From the NCBI GenBank assembly GCA_014650475.1, contig BMVA01000013.1, forward strand, positions 62,001 through 126,000: 64,000 bases of DNA, in the 5' to 3' direction. The DNA comes from Streptomyces albogriseolus (GTDB lineage: Bacteria; Actinomycetota; Actinomycetes; Streptomycetales; Streptomycetaceae). The notes under the pieces are model-generated. The model worked only from the letters and a program-made list of their open reading frames with translations, was not told where the DNA came from and made no database searches. The position numbers and the translations under genes were made by a program. Below, piece by piece: positions 47,516 to 56,004 of the stretch (position 1 is the stretch's first letter; each line of letters starts with the position of its first letter).

Positions 47516-47533
47516 TACTATGCGAGCGTAGTA
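47516..47533. promoter_or_regulatory. BlaI-type operator before blaI-like gene
   Basis: TACTATGCGAGCGTAGTA, symmetric TACTA...TAGTA with GCG/AGCG inside. It lies 26 bases before the GTG at 47490. Confidence 0.7.
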
Positions 47534-47612
47534 CGCCTGGGGTTTGAGCAGGGGCCCGGCAGCCCGCTGCGGTAGCGGAAGCGGTTCCCGGGACCGCAGC
47601 GGACTCAGTCCG

Positions 47613-49146
47613 TCACACGCCAGACGTGACCTTCACGGGCTCGGTGCCGGCCGCGCTGTGCCGTGTCGCCCAGTTCTCCATGGCCATACGGCAGGCGTGG
47701 TCGAGGTGGTGTACTCCGGACAGGTCGACCTCGACGGGGCGGTTCTGCGGCAGCGCCTCCAGGCTGTCGAGGATCTTCGGCAGTCGCAGGAAGGTGGCGT
47801 TCCCGATCAGGTGCGCCTGGATGGGGCCGGCGCCCTTGTCGACGATCTCCAGCCGGACGTGGGAGGCATCCCACGCCGTCTTGACCACGGCGAGCGCGAG
47901 GCCGATGAGCACGCCCTCGAACATGCTCACTGCGACGATCGACACCGCGGTGACGACGAGGATCACGACCTCGCCGCGGTGTTCCCGCCACAGCTCCTTC
48001 ATCTCCTTGACGGGGATCAGCTTGAAGCCCGAGTAGACGAGGACGCCCGCGAGGGCGGGGATCGGGATGACTCCCAGCGCGGCCGGGAAGAGCGCCGCGA
48101 ACAGCAGCAGCCACACGCCGTGCAGGACCCGGGACGCCTTGGTGCGGGCGCCCGCCTGAACGTTCGCCGCACTGCGCACGATGACGGCGGTCATCGGCAG
48201 CGCGCCAAGCAGCCCGCACACGGTGTTGCCCGCGCCCTGCGCCATCAGCTCCTTGTCGTACTGGGTACGCGGCCCGTCGTGCAGCCGGTCCACCGCGGCG
48301 GCGCTGAACAGGCTCTCGGCTGAGGCGATCAGCGTGAAGGCGAGGACTGTACCGAGGAGACCGACGTCCATCAGACGTCCGAAGGCGTCGGGCGTCGGAG
48401 GCTGGATGGCGCCCAGCAGACCCCGCACCTCCACCTTGGCCACCGGCAGGGAGAGGAACACCGAGGGCGGCCGTCGCGAGTCCGACGGCGGCGAGGGGTC
48501 CCGGGACGACCTGAACCACCTTCGGCAGCTTCTTCCACAGCACGAGTACGGCGATGGTGCCCACACCCAGGCCGAGAGCGGCTCGCGCGCCGGGCGACTG
48601 CGCGGCATCGGCGAGCATCCCCGGCAGCCCGGCGATCTTGGCCAGCCCCTCGGCGGGAGCCTTGATCCCCGCCATGGAGTACAGCTGGCCCGCGATCAGC
48701 ACCAGGCCGATTCCGGCCAGCATGCCCTCGACGACCGCCACCGAGATCGCCCGGAAGTAACGCCCGAACTTCAGGGCCCCCATGAGGAGTTGAAGCAGGC
48801 CCGTGGCGAGCACGATGGCACCGAGGGCCGGGAGACCGAATTCCCTGACGGCTTCGAAGACCAGCACGGTCAGCCCCGCGGCGGGACCGCTGACCTGGAG
48901 GCTGCTGCCGGGCAGCAGGCCGGCGACAAGGCCGCCCACGATGCCGGTGACGAGCCCGAGCTCTGCCGGCACGCCGGACGCGACGGCGACGCCCACGCAC
49001 AGCGGCAGGGCGACGAGGAAGACGACGAGTGAGGCGGCGAAGTCCTGCCGCAGAGTGGATCCGGAGCCTGCGGCCTTCGTGCGACGCCGCTGCCCGCTCT
49101 GCTTGTGGGGCGACGCCTGACCGGCGGCCCTCCTGTGCGCGCTCAC
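47613..49146 (-). pseudogene. SulP-family anion transporter, interrupted by a frameshift
   Basis: The first part (49146 to about 48470) reads a normal SulP start: LRQDFAASLVVFLVALPLCV, GSSLQVSGPAAGLTVLVFEA and SVAVVEGMLAGIGLVLIAGQ. Near 48465-48485 the frame breaks after GLATAALG; the family resumes one frame over with FLSLPVAKVEVRGLLGAIQP, TLIASAESLFSAAAVDRL and GAGNTVCGLLGALPMTAVIV, and ends with a STAS-like domain. Together they make a full-length transporter of about 510 residues. The start overlaps the carbonic anhydrase stop (GTGA), so it was probably a bicarbonate transporter. It may be inactive, or the break may be a read error. Confidence 0.82.
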
Positions 49147-49739
49147 AGCGCGACGAAGGTGTCGGCGTGCGGCTCGTGAGCCAGCACGGTGCCGGTGTGG
49201 ATCTCGTAGAACCAGGCGTGCAGGCGCAGTTCACCCGCGTCGAGCCGCCGCGCGACGCACGGATACGAGCGCAGCCTGAGGATCTGCGCAAGAACGTGCG
49301 ACTGCACTGCATCGGCGACCGCGGGGTCGTCCTGGCTCTTCGTGCCGTCCTGCCGGGGCGCGGTGTGCGCGAGCCAGTCGCGGACGGCGGGGACGGCGTT
49401 CAGGTCGTCGCCGCGCACGAGGGCGCCGACGGCACCGCAGTGGGAGTGGCCGCAGACGACCACATCGGTGACTCCGAGCACTTCCACGGCGTACTCGATG
49501 GTGGCGGCCTCACCGGACGGCTGGCCCGACCCGTACGGAGGGACGATGTTGCCGGCGGTGCGCAGCTCGAAAAGCTCGCCCGGGCGGGCCCCGGTGATCA
49601 GGGACGGTATGACCCGGGAGTCGGAGCAGGTGATGAACAGGGCCTGGGGGGCCTGGCCTTCGGCAAGGCGGGCGAACTCCTCGGGACGGGCCGCGGTCTG
49701 GTGCCGGAATGTGCGGGCGTAGTCGATGAGGGGTTGCAT
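49143..49739 (-). CDS. Beta-class carbonic anhydrase
   Basis: A 198-residue beta carbonic anhydrase. Zinc ligands are in ITCSDSRVIP (Cys, and the Asp-Arg dyad) and VVCGHSHCGAVGAL (His and Cys). It converts CO2 and bicarbonate. ATG 49739 follows GGAGGCATCTCAC. It is translationally coupled to the SulP transporter gene, the usual pairing for inorganic carbon uptake or pH control. It stays intact although its partner is broken. Confidence 0.94.
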   Translation of the reverse strand: MQPLIDYARTFRHQTAARPEEFARLAEGQAPQALFITCSDSRVIPSLITGARPGELFELRTAGNIVPPYGSGQPSGEAATIEYAVEVLGVTDVVVCGHSHCGAVGALVRGDDLNAVPAVRDWLAHTAPRQDGTKSQDDPAVADAVQSHVLAQILRLRSYPCVARRLDAGELRLHAWFYEIHTGTVLAHEPHADTFVAL

Positions 49740-49927
49740 GTGAGATGCCTCCTGGGCGCGCCAAGGCGCGTCTGGGCGCACCACAAGGGTGCGTCGGTTG
49801 TCAGGGGTGGAATGTCACTGCGGCGGGCAGGAGATAGCGCCCGAGCGCTGGGTGAGCGCGCGAGGTGTGGGGCGGCGGGAATCTGGCCCCGGCCGCCCGG
49901 AATGGCGCTTGCCGCCCGTGGGTCGGA

Positions 49928-50296
49928 TCAGCAGCGGAAGACCTGGAGTGCCGCCTGTGAGAGGTCCGTGACCGGTCTTGACGGGCGGAGCGTGTCTCTG
50001 GCCGCCGAGATTGTCGGCGATGCCACAACCGCGTCGGCGTCCATGACCTGGCTGCTGCTGTACGAAGGGCCGTCCGGGGCGTACTCGCCGGCACGCTGAC
50101 GGTCGCGGGTCAGGCGGTGCTCGGACATCTCCTCGGAGCCGTGCGCGTCGCCGCAGACCGCGGCTTCGCCTTGAGACGTCGTCGTCTCCTGCGCGTGGGC
50201 GACCGCCATGGGCGCCGTGTGCGTGAAGAGCTGAAGCGCCAGCAACGCGGCGGCGAGGGCTGCGAACACGGCCCAGACCCGCTTGCCTCGTGACAC
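49928..50296 (-). CDS. Small secreted protein, unknown
   Basis: A 122-residue protein with a signal peptide (KRVWAVFAALAAALLALQLF, cleavage after AHA). The mature part has VCGDAHGSEEMSEHRLTRDR and ends ALQVFRC; two Cys may pair. I chose GTG 50296 because AGGAG stands 8-9 bases upstream; an ATG at 50374 lies inside the CTAA dyad and has no such site. Function unknown. Confidence 0.62.
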   Translation of the reverse strand: MSRGKRVWAVFAALAAALLALQLFTHTAPMAVAHAQETTTSQGEAAVCGDAHGSEEMSEHRLTRDRQRAGEYAPDGPSYSSSQVMDADAVVASPTISAARDTLRPSRPVTDLSQAALQVFRC

Positions 50297-50363
50297 GGCG
50301 TTCAGCTCCTGGTCGTACGTCGTTCTGTGCAGCGAGGGGCTGCGCCGCGAAGACAAGTGCTCC

Positions 50364-50380
50364 GCTAAGTTCATTAGTAC
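50364..50380. promoter_or_regulatory. CTAA-N5-TTAG dyad before the small secreted protein
   Basis: GCTAAGTTCATTAGTAC, exact core at 50365-50377. It is 68 bases before the GTG at 50296. Confidence 0.68.
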
Positions 50381-50407
50381 ATTAACCGTACGCGGTGCGC
50401 CGTATGG

Positions 50408-50665
50408 TTACCGTGAGGTTTCACCCTTGTGGGGGTCGCGTTCAGAGGTCGGCTCCGTCCGCTCTTCTCGTCTGCGCTGTCGCCGCTCCCTCCACGCCAG
50501 CTCTACCGTCAGGAACACCGCCAGGGCGACGACCAGCACCATTGCGATGATGCCGGCGGCGGAGGCCCATGAGACGAGACCGCTCTGGTCCTCCTTCGTG
50601 TCTGATGCGACTTGGATGGCGCTGATGATGCTGTGCGGGGCGTAGGCGCCGCTGTGTCCGGTCAT
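50408..50665 (-). CDS. Small single-helix membrane protein
   Basis: An 85-residue protein: a short exported start (TGHSGAYAPHSIISAIQVAS), one helix (ASAAGIIAMVLVVALAVFLTVEL), and a basic tail WRERRQRRREERTEP. ATG 50665 follows GGAGGGGGAT. It lies behind a CTAA-N5-TTAG dyad and next to the secreted protein. No family recognised. Confidence 0.65.
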   Translation of the reverse strand: MTGHSGAYAPHSIISAIQVASDTKEDQSGLVSWASAAGIIAMVLVVALAVFLTVELAWRERRQRRREERTEPTSERDPHKGETSR

Positions 50666-50721
50666 ATCCCCCTCCGGTTCGCACCCGTGTGGGGGCGCGG
50701 CGCCCACGTTACCCGACTGAA

Positions 50722-50738
50722 GCTAAGTGGCTTAGTAG
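50722..50738. promoter_or_regulatory. CTAA-N5-TTAG dyad, best-consensus copy
   Basis: GCTAAGTGGCTTAGTAG. It is 57 bases before the ATG at 50665 and lies just beyond the 3' end of the gene at 50764, which reads the same way. Confidence 0.7.
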
Positions 50739-50763
50739 GTGGTTGATTGTGCCGCCCTCGGCC

Positions 50764-51501
50764 TCAGTGGCTGTGGCCGTCCTCCGCGTGACCGGATTCC
50801 GCCTCGGTAGAGGCGGCCGTCTCCGGTGCCGCGGGTTCGGAGGAGGGCGCGGAGGACTCCTGCCCGGCTTCGTGCTCGTCCGGTTCCTCTTCCGTACCTT
50901 CGCCGTGGCTGTGCCCGCTCTCGCCGGAGGCTTCGCCGAGCCCTTCGGCGATGGTGCGCAGGCCGAAGAAGCTGACGGTGGCGGTGAGGAGGACGGCGAG
51001 CCCCAGAGGGCCGAAGATGCGGCGCCAGGACGACTCGGGGTCCTTCAGTACGAAGGCGATGAACGAGACCGTGATCCCCAGAGGGACGAGCACGGCACCG
51101 CGGGCGGGGAAGTCCTCGAAGTGCTGCAGCCCGCCGCTGAGCATGCCTATGCCGAACGAGAGCAGCAGCGAGGCCGCGATGATGAGGATCGCGCGCGGCA
51201 GCGCCGGCCGGTTGGCGGCGAGCAGGAACTCGTTGACCAGCGTCGCCACCAGGAACACCAGGACGCCGATGACGGCGATCTTCGTGTACCGGGCCGGATC
51301 CAGCGGGTGGTGGACCACGGCGCCGCTGATGAGGCCCGCCCCGACGAAGTACAACACGTATCCGATGTAGCGGCCCGCGAGCGGTGCAGGCTTGCGGGCG
51401 CGGCGGCGGCGCCCCCGACGGGCGGCGGCTCTGCCGCCACCAGGGGGCGGCTGAGGCGCGGAGGGTGCGGGGTGTGCGGGGCGTTCGGTGACAAGGGACA
51501 A
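50764..51501 (-). CDS. Membrane protein with His/Glu-rich tail
   Basis: A 245-residue protein with a Pro/Arg-rich start, about six helices (residues 44-180), and an acidic, His-containing tail (SGESGHSHGEGTEEEPDEHE, then ESGHAEDGHSH). The tail could bind Zn, Ni or Cu. The start is probably TTG 51501, with AAGG upstream; no better start exists without losing the first helix. It is likely in one transcript with the protein at 51732-52142. Family unknown to me. Confidence 0.72.
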   Translation of the reverse strand: MSLVTERPAHPAPSAPQPPPGGGRAAARRGRRRRARKPAPLAGRYIGYVLYFVGAGLISGAVVHHPLDPARYTKIAVIGVLVFLVATLVNEFLLAANRPALPRAILIIAASLLLSFGIGMLSGGLQHFEDFPARGAVLVPLGITVSFIAFVLKDPESSWRRIFGPLGLAVLLTATVSFFGLRTIAEGLGEASGESGHSHGEGTEEEPDEHEAGQESSAPSSEPAAPETAASTEAESGHAEDGHSH

Positions 51502-51731
51502 GACAGGGGCCTTTCGGCGGCTCGGAGGATAGGGGAACGGGCAAGACGGCTGGTGGGGCAGGGCGCGGGTGAGGAACCCGGTGCTCGGCTGAAGGCGAAG
51601 GTGTGATGCTCACTGCCCGGCTGGGCAGGGCGTGCGAAGCCCGTCGCGGAGCTGGCGCAGGCGTATGCCTGGGCGCAGGTGGGCAGCACCCCACCCGGCA
51701 GGGGGGAGGGCTCCTGCCCGCCTAGGTCCGT

Positions 51732-52142
51732 CTAAATACGCAATACGGTTGTCGCGCCCGGAGGCCTGGTGTCCGGGGCGGCGATGTCGGCACGGATGCC
51801 GGAGTGCGGCGACACGTGGCAGTGGTCGACCGCTGGTGAAGTACCGGGGGATGGTACGGGGAGCGCGTCGTCCGGTTGGCCGGGTGCGCAGTTGTTGTGC
51901 GCGGACTCCTCGGACTCGCCGTCCTTGTGCTGGCGCTGATCGTGATCGGCGGAGGACTCCGTGTCATGGACGAGAAGCGATGCGGAAACGCCTGCCTCAA
52001 GGTGTCCGGCGGCACTCTCGCCCTGCAGTCCGTGTGCGAGCAGCAGGCTGAACAGCAGCATCGCGAGCCACGCGAGACGGGTCAGCTGCGGAGCCCGCGT
52101 GCGGGCTCGCGGCAGGGCTGTGGCCGTCTGGTCCGTGAGCAC
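51732..52142 (-). CDS. DUF6153-like membrane protein with His/Cys motifs
   Basis: A 136-residue protein: one helix (LAWLAMLLFSLLLAHGLQG), then a His/Glu-rich exported region (SSADHDQRQHKDGESEESAH, NNCAPG, DHCHVSPHSG) and the end ATTVLRI. It shares helix, Cys/His content and LRI end with 43324-43773. GTG 52142 has no ribosome site but TATGAT 6 bases before it, so the mRNA is probably leaderless. It fits a copper or other metal-binding role outside the cell. Confidence 0.7.
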   Translation of the reverse strand: MLTDQTATALPRARTRAPQLTRLAWLAMLLFSLLLAHGLQGESAAGHLEAGVSASLLVHDTESSADHDQRQHKDGESEESAHNNCAPGQPDDALPVPSPGTSPAVDHCHVSPHSGIRADIAAPDTRPPGATTVLRI

Positions 52143-52264
52143 GGCGTGATCATAGCGAGTCCGAACGGTGCTGTGTCACCGACTTCAGTGCCAGCCACTC
52201 GCCCTGGCTCCCACTTTCGGAATTCCCGCATCGGCGGTCCTGGAGTCATACATCGCGCCACTAG

Positions 52265-52299
52265 AGAGACACTCTGGATTGACAGAGACAGAGTGTCTC
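52265..52299 (+). promoter_or_regulatory. TetR-type operators at the methyltransferase promoter
   Basis: GAGACA-GAG-TGTCTC (52285-52299) is a perfect 6-base inverted repeat inside TTGACA...TAAAGC promoter elements. A further GAGACACTCT at 52266-52275 mirrors AGAGTGTCTC. The same sequence, with TTGACA and TAAAGT, is at 63338-63368 beside the TetR gene. Confidence 0.7.
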
Positions 52300-52371
52300 G
52301 ATAAAGCTGGTTGGTGTACATGAGGCCCGGACGGCGATCCGGACCGCCCGACGCAACGGAAGGACACCGGC

Positions 52372-53004
52372 ATGGGCGGCTCACCCCGCTACCCCCACCA
52401 CCTCGGCTCCGGCTCCGAGGAGCGGCCGGAGCCCGACGACCTGTACGCCAGCCCACCGCCCTGGGACATCGGCCGGCCGCAGCCGGCGTTCCTGGCTCTC
52501 GCCGAGGCGGGTGCCATCCGGGGCCGGGTGCTGGACGTCGGCTGCGGGACCGGCGAGCACGCGCTCATGTGTGCCGGGCTCGGCCTGGACGCCACAGGCG
52601 TCGACCTCGCCTCCCGGGCTCTGCGCGCCGCCGAGGAGAAGGCGCATGAGCGGGGCCGCACGGCGCGGTTCCTCTACGGGGACGCCTTGAAGCTGGCCGA
52701 CCTGCGCGAAACCTTCGACACTGTGCTCGACTGCGGGCTCTTCCACATCTTCGACGGCGACGACCGCGCCGCCTACGTCGACAGCCTGCGCGCCGTGATC
52801 CGCCCGGGCGGCCGGTACTTCATGCTGTGCTTCAGCGACCGGCAGGCCGGCGAGTGGGGACGAGTGCACAAGCTCACGCGGGCCGAGATCGAGGCCGCCT
52901 TCGCCGAAGGATGGCTGATCGACTCCATCGAACCCGGCACGATCGACATCACCACGGACCCGGACGGTATTCGGGCCTGGCTCGTCGCCCTCACCAGGAT
53001 CTGA
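52372..53004 (+). CDS. Class I methyltransferase, thiol-methyltransferase-like
   Basis: A 210-residue protein. PPPWDIGRPQPAFLALAEAG at the start, then motif I VLDVGCGTGEHALMCAGLG, motif II ATGVDLASRALRAA, LDCGLFHIFDGDDRAAYV and IRPGGRYFMLCFSDRQAGEW. The PPWDIGRPQP start is typical of small-molecule thiol methyltransferases (TPMT-like). ATG 52372 follows GGAAGGACACCGGC. The promoter shares the TetR-type operator with the genes near 63.3 kb. It is followed by a DUF2218-type gene 28 bases on. Confidence 0.88.
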   Translation: MGGSPRYPHHLGSGSEERPEPDDLYASPPPWDIGRPQPAFLALAEAGAIRGRVLDVGCGTGEHALMCAGLGLDATGVDLASRALRAAEEKAHERGRTARFLYGDALKLADLRETFDTVLDCGLFHIFDGDDRAAYVDSLRAVIRPGGRYFMLCFSDRQAGEWGRVHKLTRAEIEAAFAEGWLIDSIEPGTIDITTDPDGIRAWLVALTRI

Positions 53005-53032
53005 ACCTGTGAGCGGTCCGGAGAGGAACGCC

Positions 53033-53662
53033 ATGCTGACCGCGGAAGCCAGCGTCGAGACCGAACGCGCAAGCCGCTACCTCGACCAACTCTGCCGACA
53101 TGCCCAGCAGATGGAACGCCACCCCCACTATCGGCAGGGCGCGCGCGGCGGCGGTGGCACGCACAAGCCCCCTGAGGTGCATCACGTCGAATGGTCCGAC
53201 ACTAACGGGACCGTCCTCCTCAGCCTGGGCCAGTGGACCTTGCGGGCCACCCCGGACGCCCTCGTGCTGCACATCGAGGCCGCCACCGAGGAGGACCTGC
53301 AGCGGATGCGGGATCTCATCGCCGCACGCGTCGAGAAGATCGGCAGGCGTAACCACCTGACGGTGGCCTGGCAACAGATCGAAGCGCCCAGCACTCTCCC
53401 CGGCGTGGGCGACCAGGCGGACGCCCCGCATCAGAAGGAGCTCAGTCACGCAGGCGGCATGACCCGCCGCTGGACCGTCAGGGCGGTTGTTGGAGCCGTG
53501 GCGCTGCTGGTCGTCGCGCACCTGGTGTTGGGCGGCTCCGTGCTGGCGGCTTCGCAATGGCTGGGCTGGGGCGCCGGTGCCGTCGTCGTGGCGGTCGTCG
53601 TTGCGAAGGTCATCGGGATGGGCGGCTTCGTCGCGCACCATCGCCGCAGGCGTAGCCGGTGA
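53033..53662 (+). CDS. DUF2218-domain protein with C-terminal membrane part
   Basis: A 209-residue protein. The first about 90 residues match DUF2218: ETERASRYLDQLCRHAQQME, GTVLLSLGQWTLRATPDALV and LHIEAATEEDLQRMRDLIAA. The second part has two helices (VGAVALLVVAHLVLGGSVLA, and GAGAVVVAVVVAKVIGMGG) with a basic end. The plain family protein lacks these helices, so this is a fusion with a membrane anchor. ATG 53033 is preceded by GAGAGGAACGCC; a GTG at 53009 is also possible. It is the second gene of the 52372 unit. Confidence 0.82.
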   Translation: MLTAEASVETERASRYLDQLCRHAQQMERHPHYRQGARGGGGTHKPPEVHHVEWSDTNGTVLLSLGQWTLRATPDALVLHIEAATEEDLQRMRDLIAARVEKIGRRNHLTVAWQQIEAPSTLPGVGDQADAPHQKELSHAGGMTRRWTVRAVVGAVALLVVAHLVLGGSVLAASQWLGWGAGAVVVAVVVAKVIGMGGFVAHHRRRRSR

Positions 53663-53717
53663 CGTGGACGCGGGCCATCGCCTGCTCGCGGAAACGAGAA
53701 ACGGAAGCGAGGCACCT

Positions 53718-54551
53718 ATGAGCACCCTCGACGTTCCCGGTGCACAGCTCTACTACGAGACCCGTGGCAGTGGCCCGCTCATGCTCATGATCCCGGGCGC
53801 CAACGGCGACGCCGACGCCTTCGGAGCGGTGGCGGACCACCTGGCGGCGCACCACACCGTCGTCACCTACGACCGGCGCGGCTTTTCCCGGAGCCGACTC
53901 GATGGTCCGCAGGACTACGACCGCCGCCTCGAGACCGACGCCGACGATGCCCGGCGCTTGAGCGAGCACCTGAGCGATGAGCCCGCGACCGTCTTCGGCA
54001 GCAGCTCCGGAGGACTCGTCGCCCTGGAACTCCTCGCCCGGCACCCCTCCACGGTCCACACGCTTGTGCCGTACGAGCCACCGGCTGTGAAACTCCTGCC
54101 CGACGGCCAGAACTGGGTCGACTTCTTCACTGAGCTGTACGACCTCTACCGCCGATCCGGCATCCAGCCGGCACTTGAGAGGTTCCGTGAAGAAGCCTTC
54201 GCGGAGCCGGATCGGCAGGCCATGGCCGCGCTACGGGCGAAGGATCCCAAGAAGGGCAAGTACCTTCTTGCCAACGCCACCTATTGGTTCGAGCACGAGC
54301 TGCGCCAGTACCCAGCGGTTGAACTCGACGTCGATGTCCTCACTTCGCACGCCGATCGGGTCGTTCTCGCGGCGGGGCGGGAGTCACACGGCTATCCCGC
54401 TCATGACGCAACCGTCGCCCTGGGACTCAGGATCGGCCTGGACGTGATCGAGATGCCGGGCGGCCACCTCGGCCACGTGACCCACCCCGGCCGGTTCGCC
54501 GATGCGTTGGTGTCGGCTCTGAGGCTCGGCGGACACGGACCGAAGGCGTGA
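53718..54551 (+). CDS. Alpha/beta hydrolase
   Basis: A 277-residue hydrolase: LMLMIPGANGDADAF (oxyanion hole), HTVVTYDRRGFSRS, nucleophile elbow VFGSSSGGLVALEL, an acid in the SHADRVVLAAG strand, and catalytic His in MPGGHLGHVTHP. Substrate unknown. ATG 53718 follows GAAGCGAGGCACCT. It is third in line behind the methyltransferase, 55 bases after the DUF2218-type gene, and probably in the same transcript. Confidence 0.9.
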   Translation: MSTLDVPGAQLYYETRGSGPLMLMIPGANGDADAFGAVADHLAAHHTVVTYDRRGFSRSRLDGPQDYDRRLETDADDARRLSEHLSDEPATVFGSSSGGLVALELLARHPSTVHTLVPYEPPAVKLLPDGQNWVDFFTELYDLYRRSGIQPALERFREEAFAEPDRQAMAALRAKDPKKGKYLLANATYWFEHELRQYPAVELDVDVLTSHADRVVLAAGRESHGYPAHDATVALGLRIGLDVIEMPGGHLGHVTHPGRFADALVSALRLGGHGPKA

Positions 54552-54581
54552 CGTGCCGCACGGCATGCCCGGAGGCGTGGC

Positions 54582-55436
54582 TCAGCAATGCCCGGTCGCA
54601 GATGGCGAAGGGCCGTGCGGCTGAGCGGAGTTCATGGTCTCCTCCAGGCAGTTCTCTGTCCGCGGATCGGTGTGGGCGTGGTCGGCGACCTGCGGGGTGG
54701 CGAGTACGAGCACGGCGACCCGGTGGTCGGACTGGACCAGCGTGACGCGCAGCGGGGCTTCCGCACCGTGGGTGAGGACGTATTCGTAGAGCGCAGGCGC
54801 TTTCGAGTCGTGGTCTTGTGCATGGGGACTTCGGGTCTGGTGCCAGCCGCACTTGTGCAGGGCTTCGGCGAGCTGCTCGACGGCGTGCTGGGCGGCGGAG
54901 TTGTCCGCGTACGCCACGATGCGGTGCTGTGCGGTCGCATCGCTGTCACCTCTGTAGGAACGGGCGATCTGCTCCTCGGCGCCGGTCCCGTCGAACCACC
55001 GCAGAGCGCAGTCCTCCGTCCCCCCGGTGGGCAGGGGAGTGGTGGCGCTGTTACTGGTGGTTGTGGTCCGCCAGTGATAGGCGGCGTTCCAGGGCAGGGC
55101 GGAGGGGGACAGCAGATCTGTACGGGGGAGGCCGCCACCGCTGTCCGGTGCGGGCAGGATCGAGGCGGCCGAGACCAGGCCGGGGCTGGTCTCCTGGGGA
55201 CGGTCGGCGGATGTGCCGTCGAGCAGAGGCGGGAGGCCCCAGAGGCCGAGGGAGAGCAGGGCGGCGCAGCCCGCCGTGGTGACCGCCAGCCGGCGGCGGG
55301 TCCGGTGGCGGCGTACGCGCTTGTGCACGTCGGCGACGCCCCCGCTGACGGTGATCAGCGGCTCGGCCTCGTCGGCGTAGCCGTGGAGCAGCGTGCCGAG
55401 GTCGTCCTGCGGGGGACGGCGGGTTTCGTCACTCAT
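54582..55436 (-). CDS. Membrane-anchored partner of the ECF sigma factor
   Basis: A 284-residue protein: a cytoplasmic start (DDLGTLLHGYADEAEPLITV, VHKRVRRHRTRRR), one helix (LAVTTAGCAALLSLGLWGLP), and an exported part with three or more Cys (EDCALRWFDGTGAEEQIARS, LHKCGWHQTRSP, TENCLEE). It overlaps the sigma gene by eight bases, a common arrangement for anti-sigma or modulator proteins. There is no ZAS zinc motif, so it is not a standard anti-sigma factor. The exported domain could sense an envelope signal. Confidence 0.75.
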   Translation of the reverse strand: MSDETRRPPQDDLGTLLHGYADEAEPLITVSGGVADVHKRVRRHRTRRRLAVTTAGCAALLSLGLWGLPPLLDGTSADRPQETSPGLVSAASILPAPDSGGGLPRTDLLSPSALPWNAAYHWRTTTTSNSATTPLPTGGTEDCALRWFDGTGAEEQIARSYRGDSDATAQHRIVAYADNSAAQHAVEQLAEALHKCGWHQTRSPHAQDHDSKAPALYEYVLTHGAEAPLRVTLVQSDHRVAVLVLATPQVADHAHTDPRTENCLEETMNSAQPHGPSPSATGHC

Positions 55437-56004
55437 GGGGGAGGACCTCCTGCCGGGGCTGTGCGGTGGCCGCGGTGCGGCTTGCTCGGGCCGTCGGTGT
55501 GTCCGGCGAGTCGGTGAGATGGGTGCTGAGGATGCGGCGGGCCCGCATGAGCCGTGAGCGTACCGCCGTGCTCGTCGACCCGGTCTGGCGGGCGACCTCC
55601 TCCACCGGGAGGTCGAGGAGGTGGTGCAGCACCACCGCGCGCCGCTGTTCGGGGTTGAGGTGCCGCAGTGCGGCGACCAGGGCGACGTGGTCGGGTGCGA
55701 GGCCGGGCAGGTCGGGCGGTGGACCGTGCCGGAAGTGGGCGCGGAGCCGATTGCGGGCCCTGCGCCAGGAGCTGACCGCCAGACGCAGGGCGACCGTACG
55801 CACCCATGGCGTCGGATCCCCTTCCGCGACCAGCTGCTCCCACCGCGGCCAGGCCCTCGCGTACGCCTCCTGGACCGCGTCCTCCGCCTCGCCGAGGTCG
55901 CCCGTCACGGCGTACACGACGGCGACGAGCCGCTTGACGCTCTCGGCGTAGAAGCGCTCGAAGTCCCGGCGGGCGGCCGATGCCTGATCCTGGCTGTCCG
56001 TCAT
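55429..56004 (-). CDS. ECF-type RNA polymerase sigma factor (SigE family)
   Basis: A 191-residue ECF sigma factor. Region 2 is DFERFYAESVKRLVAVVYAVTGDLGEAEDAVQEAYARAW-like, with the AEDAVQEAYARAW hallmark; region 4 has LNPEQRRAVVLHHLLDLPVE, then a helix-turn-helix ending TSTAVRSRLMRARRILS. It starts within four bases of the murJ stop (ATGA) and overlaps its partner gene. In Streptomyces, SigE-family factors often answer envelope stress. No likely recognition sequence was assigned. Confidence 0.93.
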   Translation of the reverse strand: MTDSQDQASAARRDFERFYAESVKRLVAVVYAVTGDLGEAEDAVQEAYARAWPRWEQLVAEGDPTPWVRTVALRLAVSSWRRARNRLRAHFRHGPPPDLPGLAPDHVALVAALRHLNPEQRRAVVLHHLLDLPVEEVARQTGSTSTAVRSRLMRARRILSTHLTDSPDTPTARASRTAATAQPRQEVLPHE

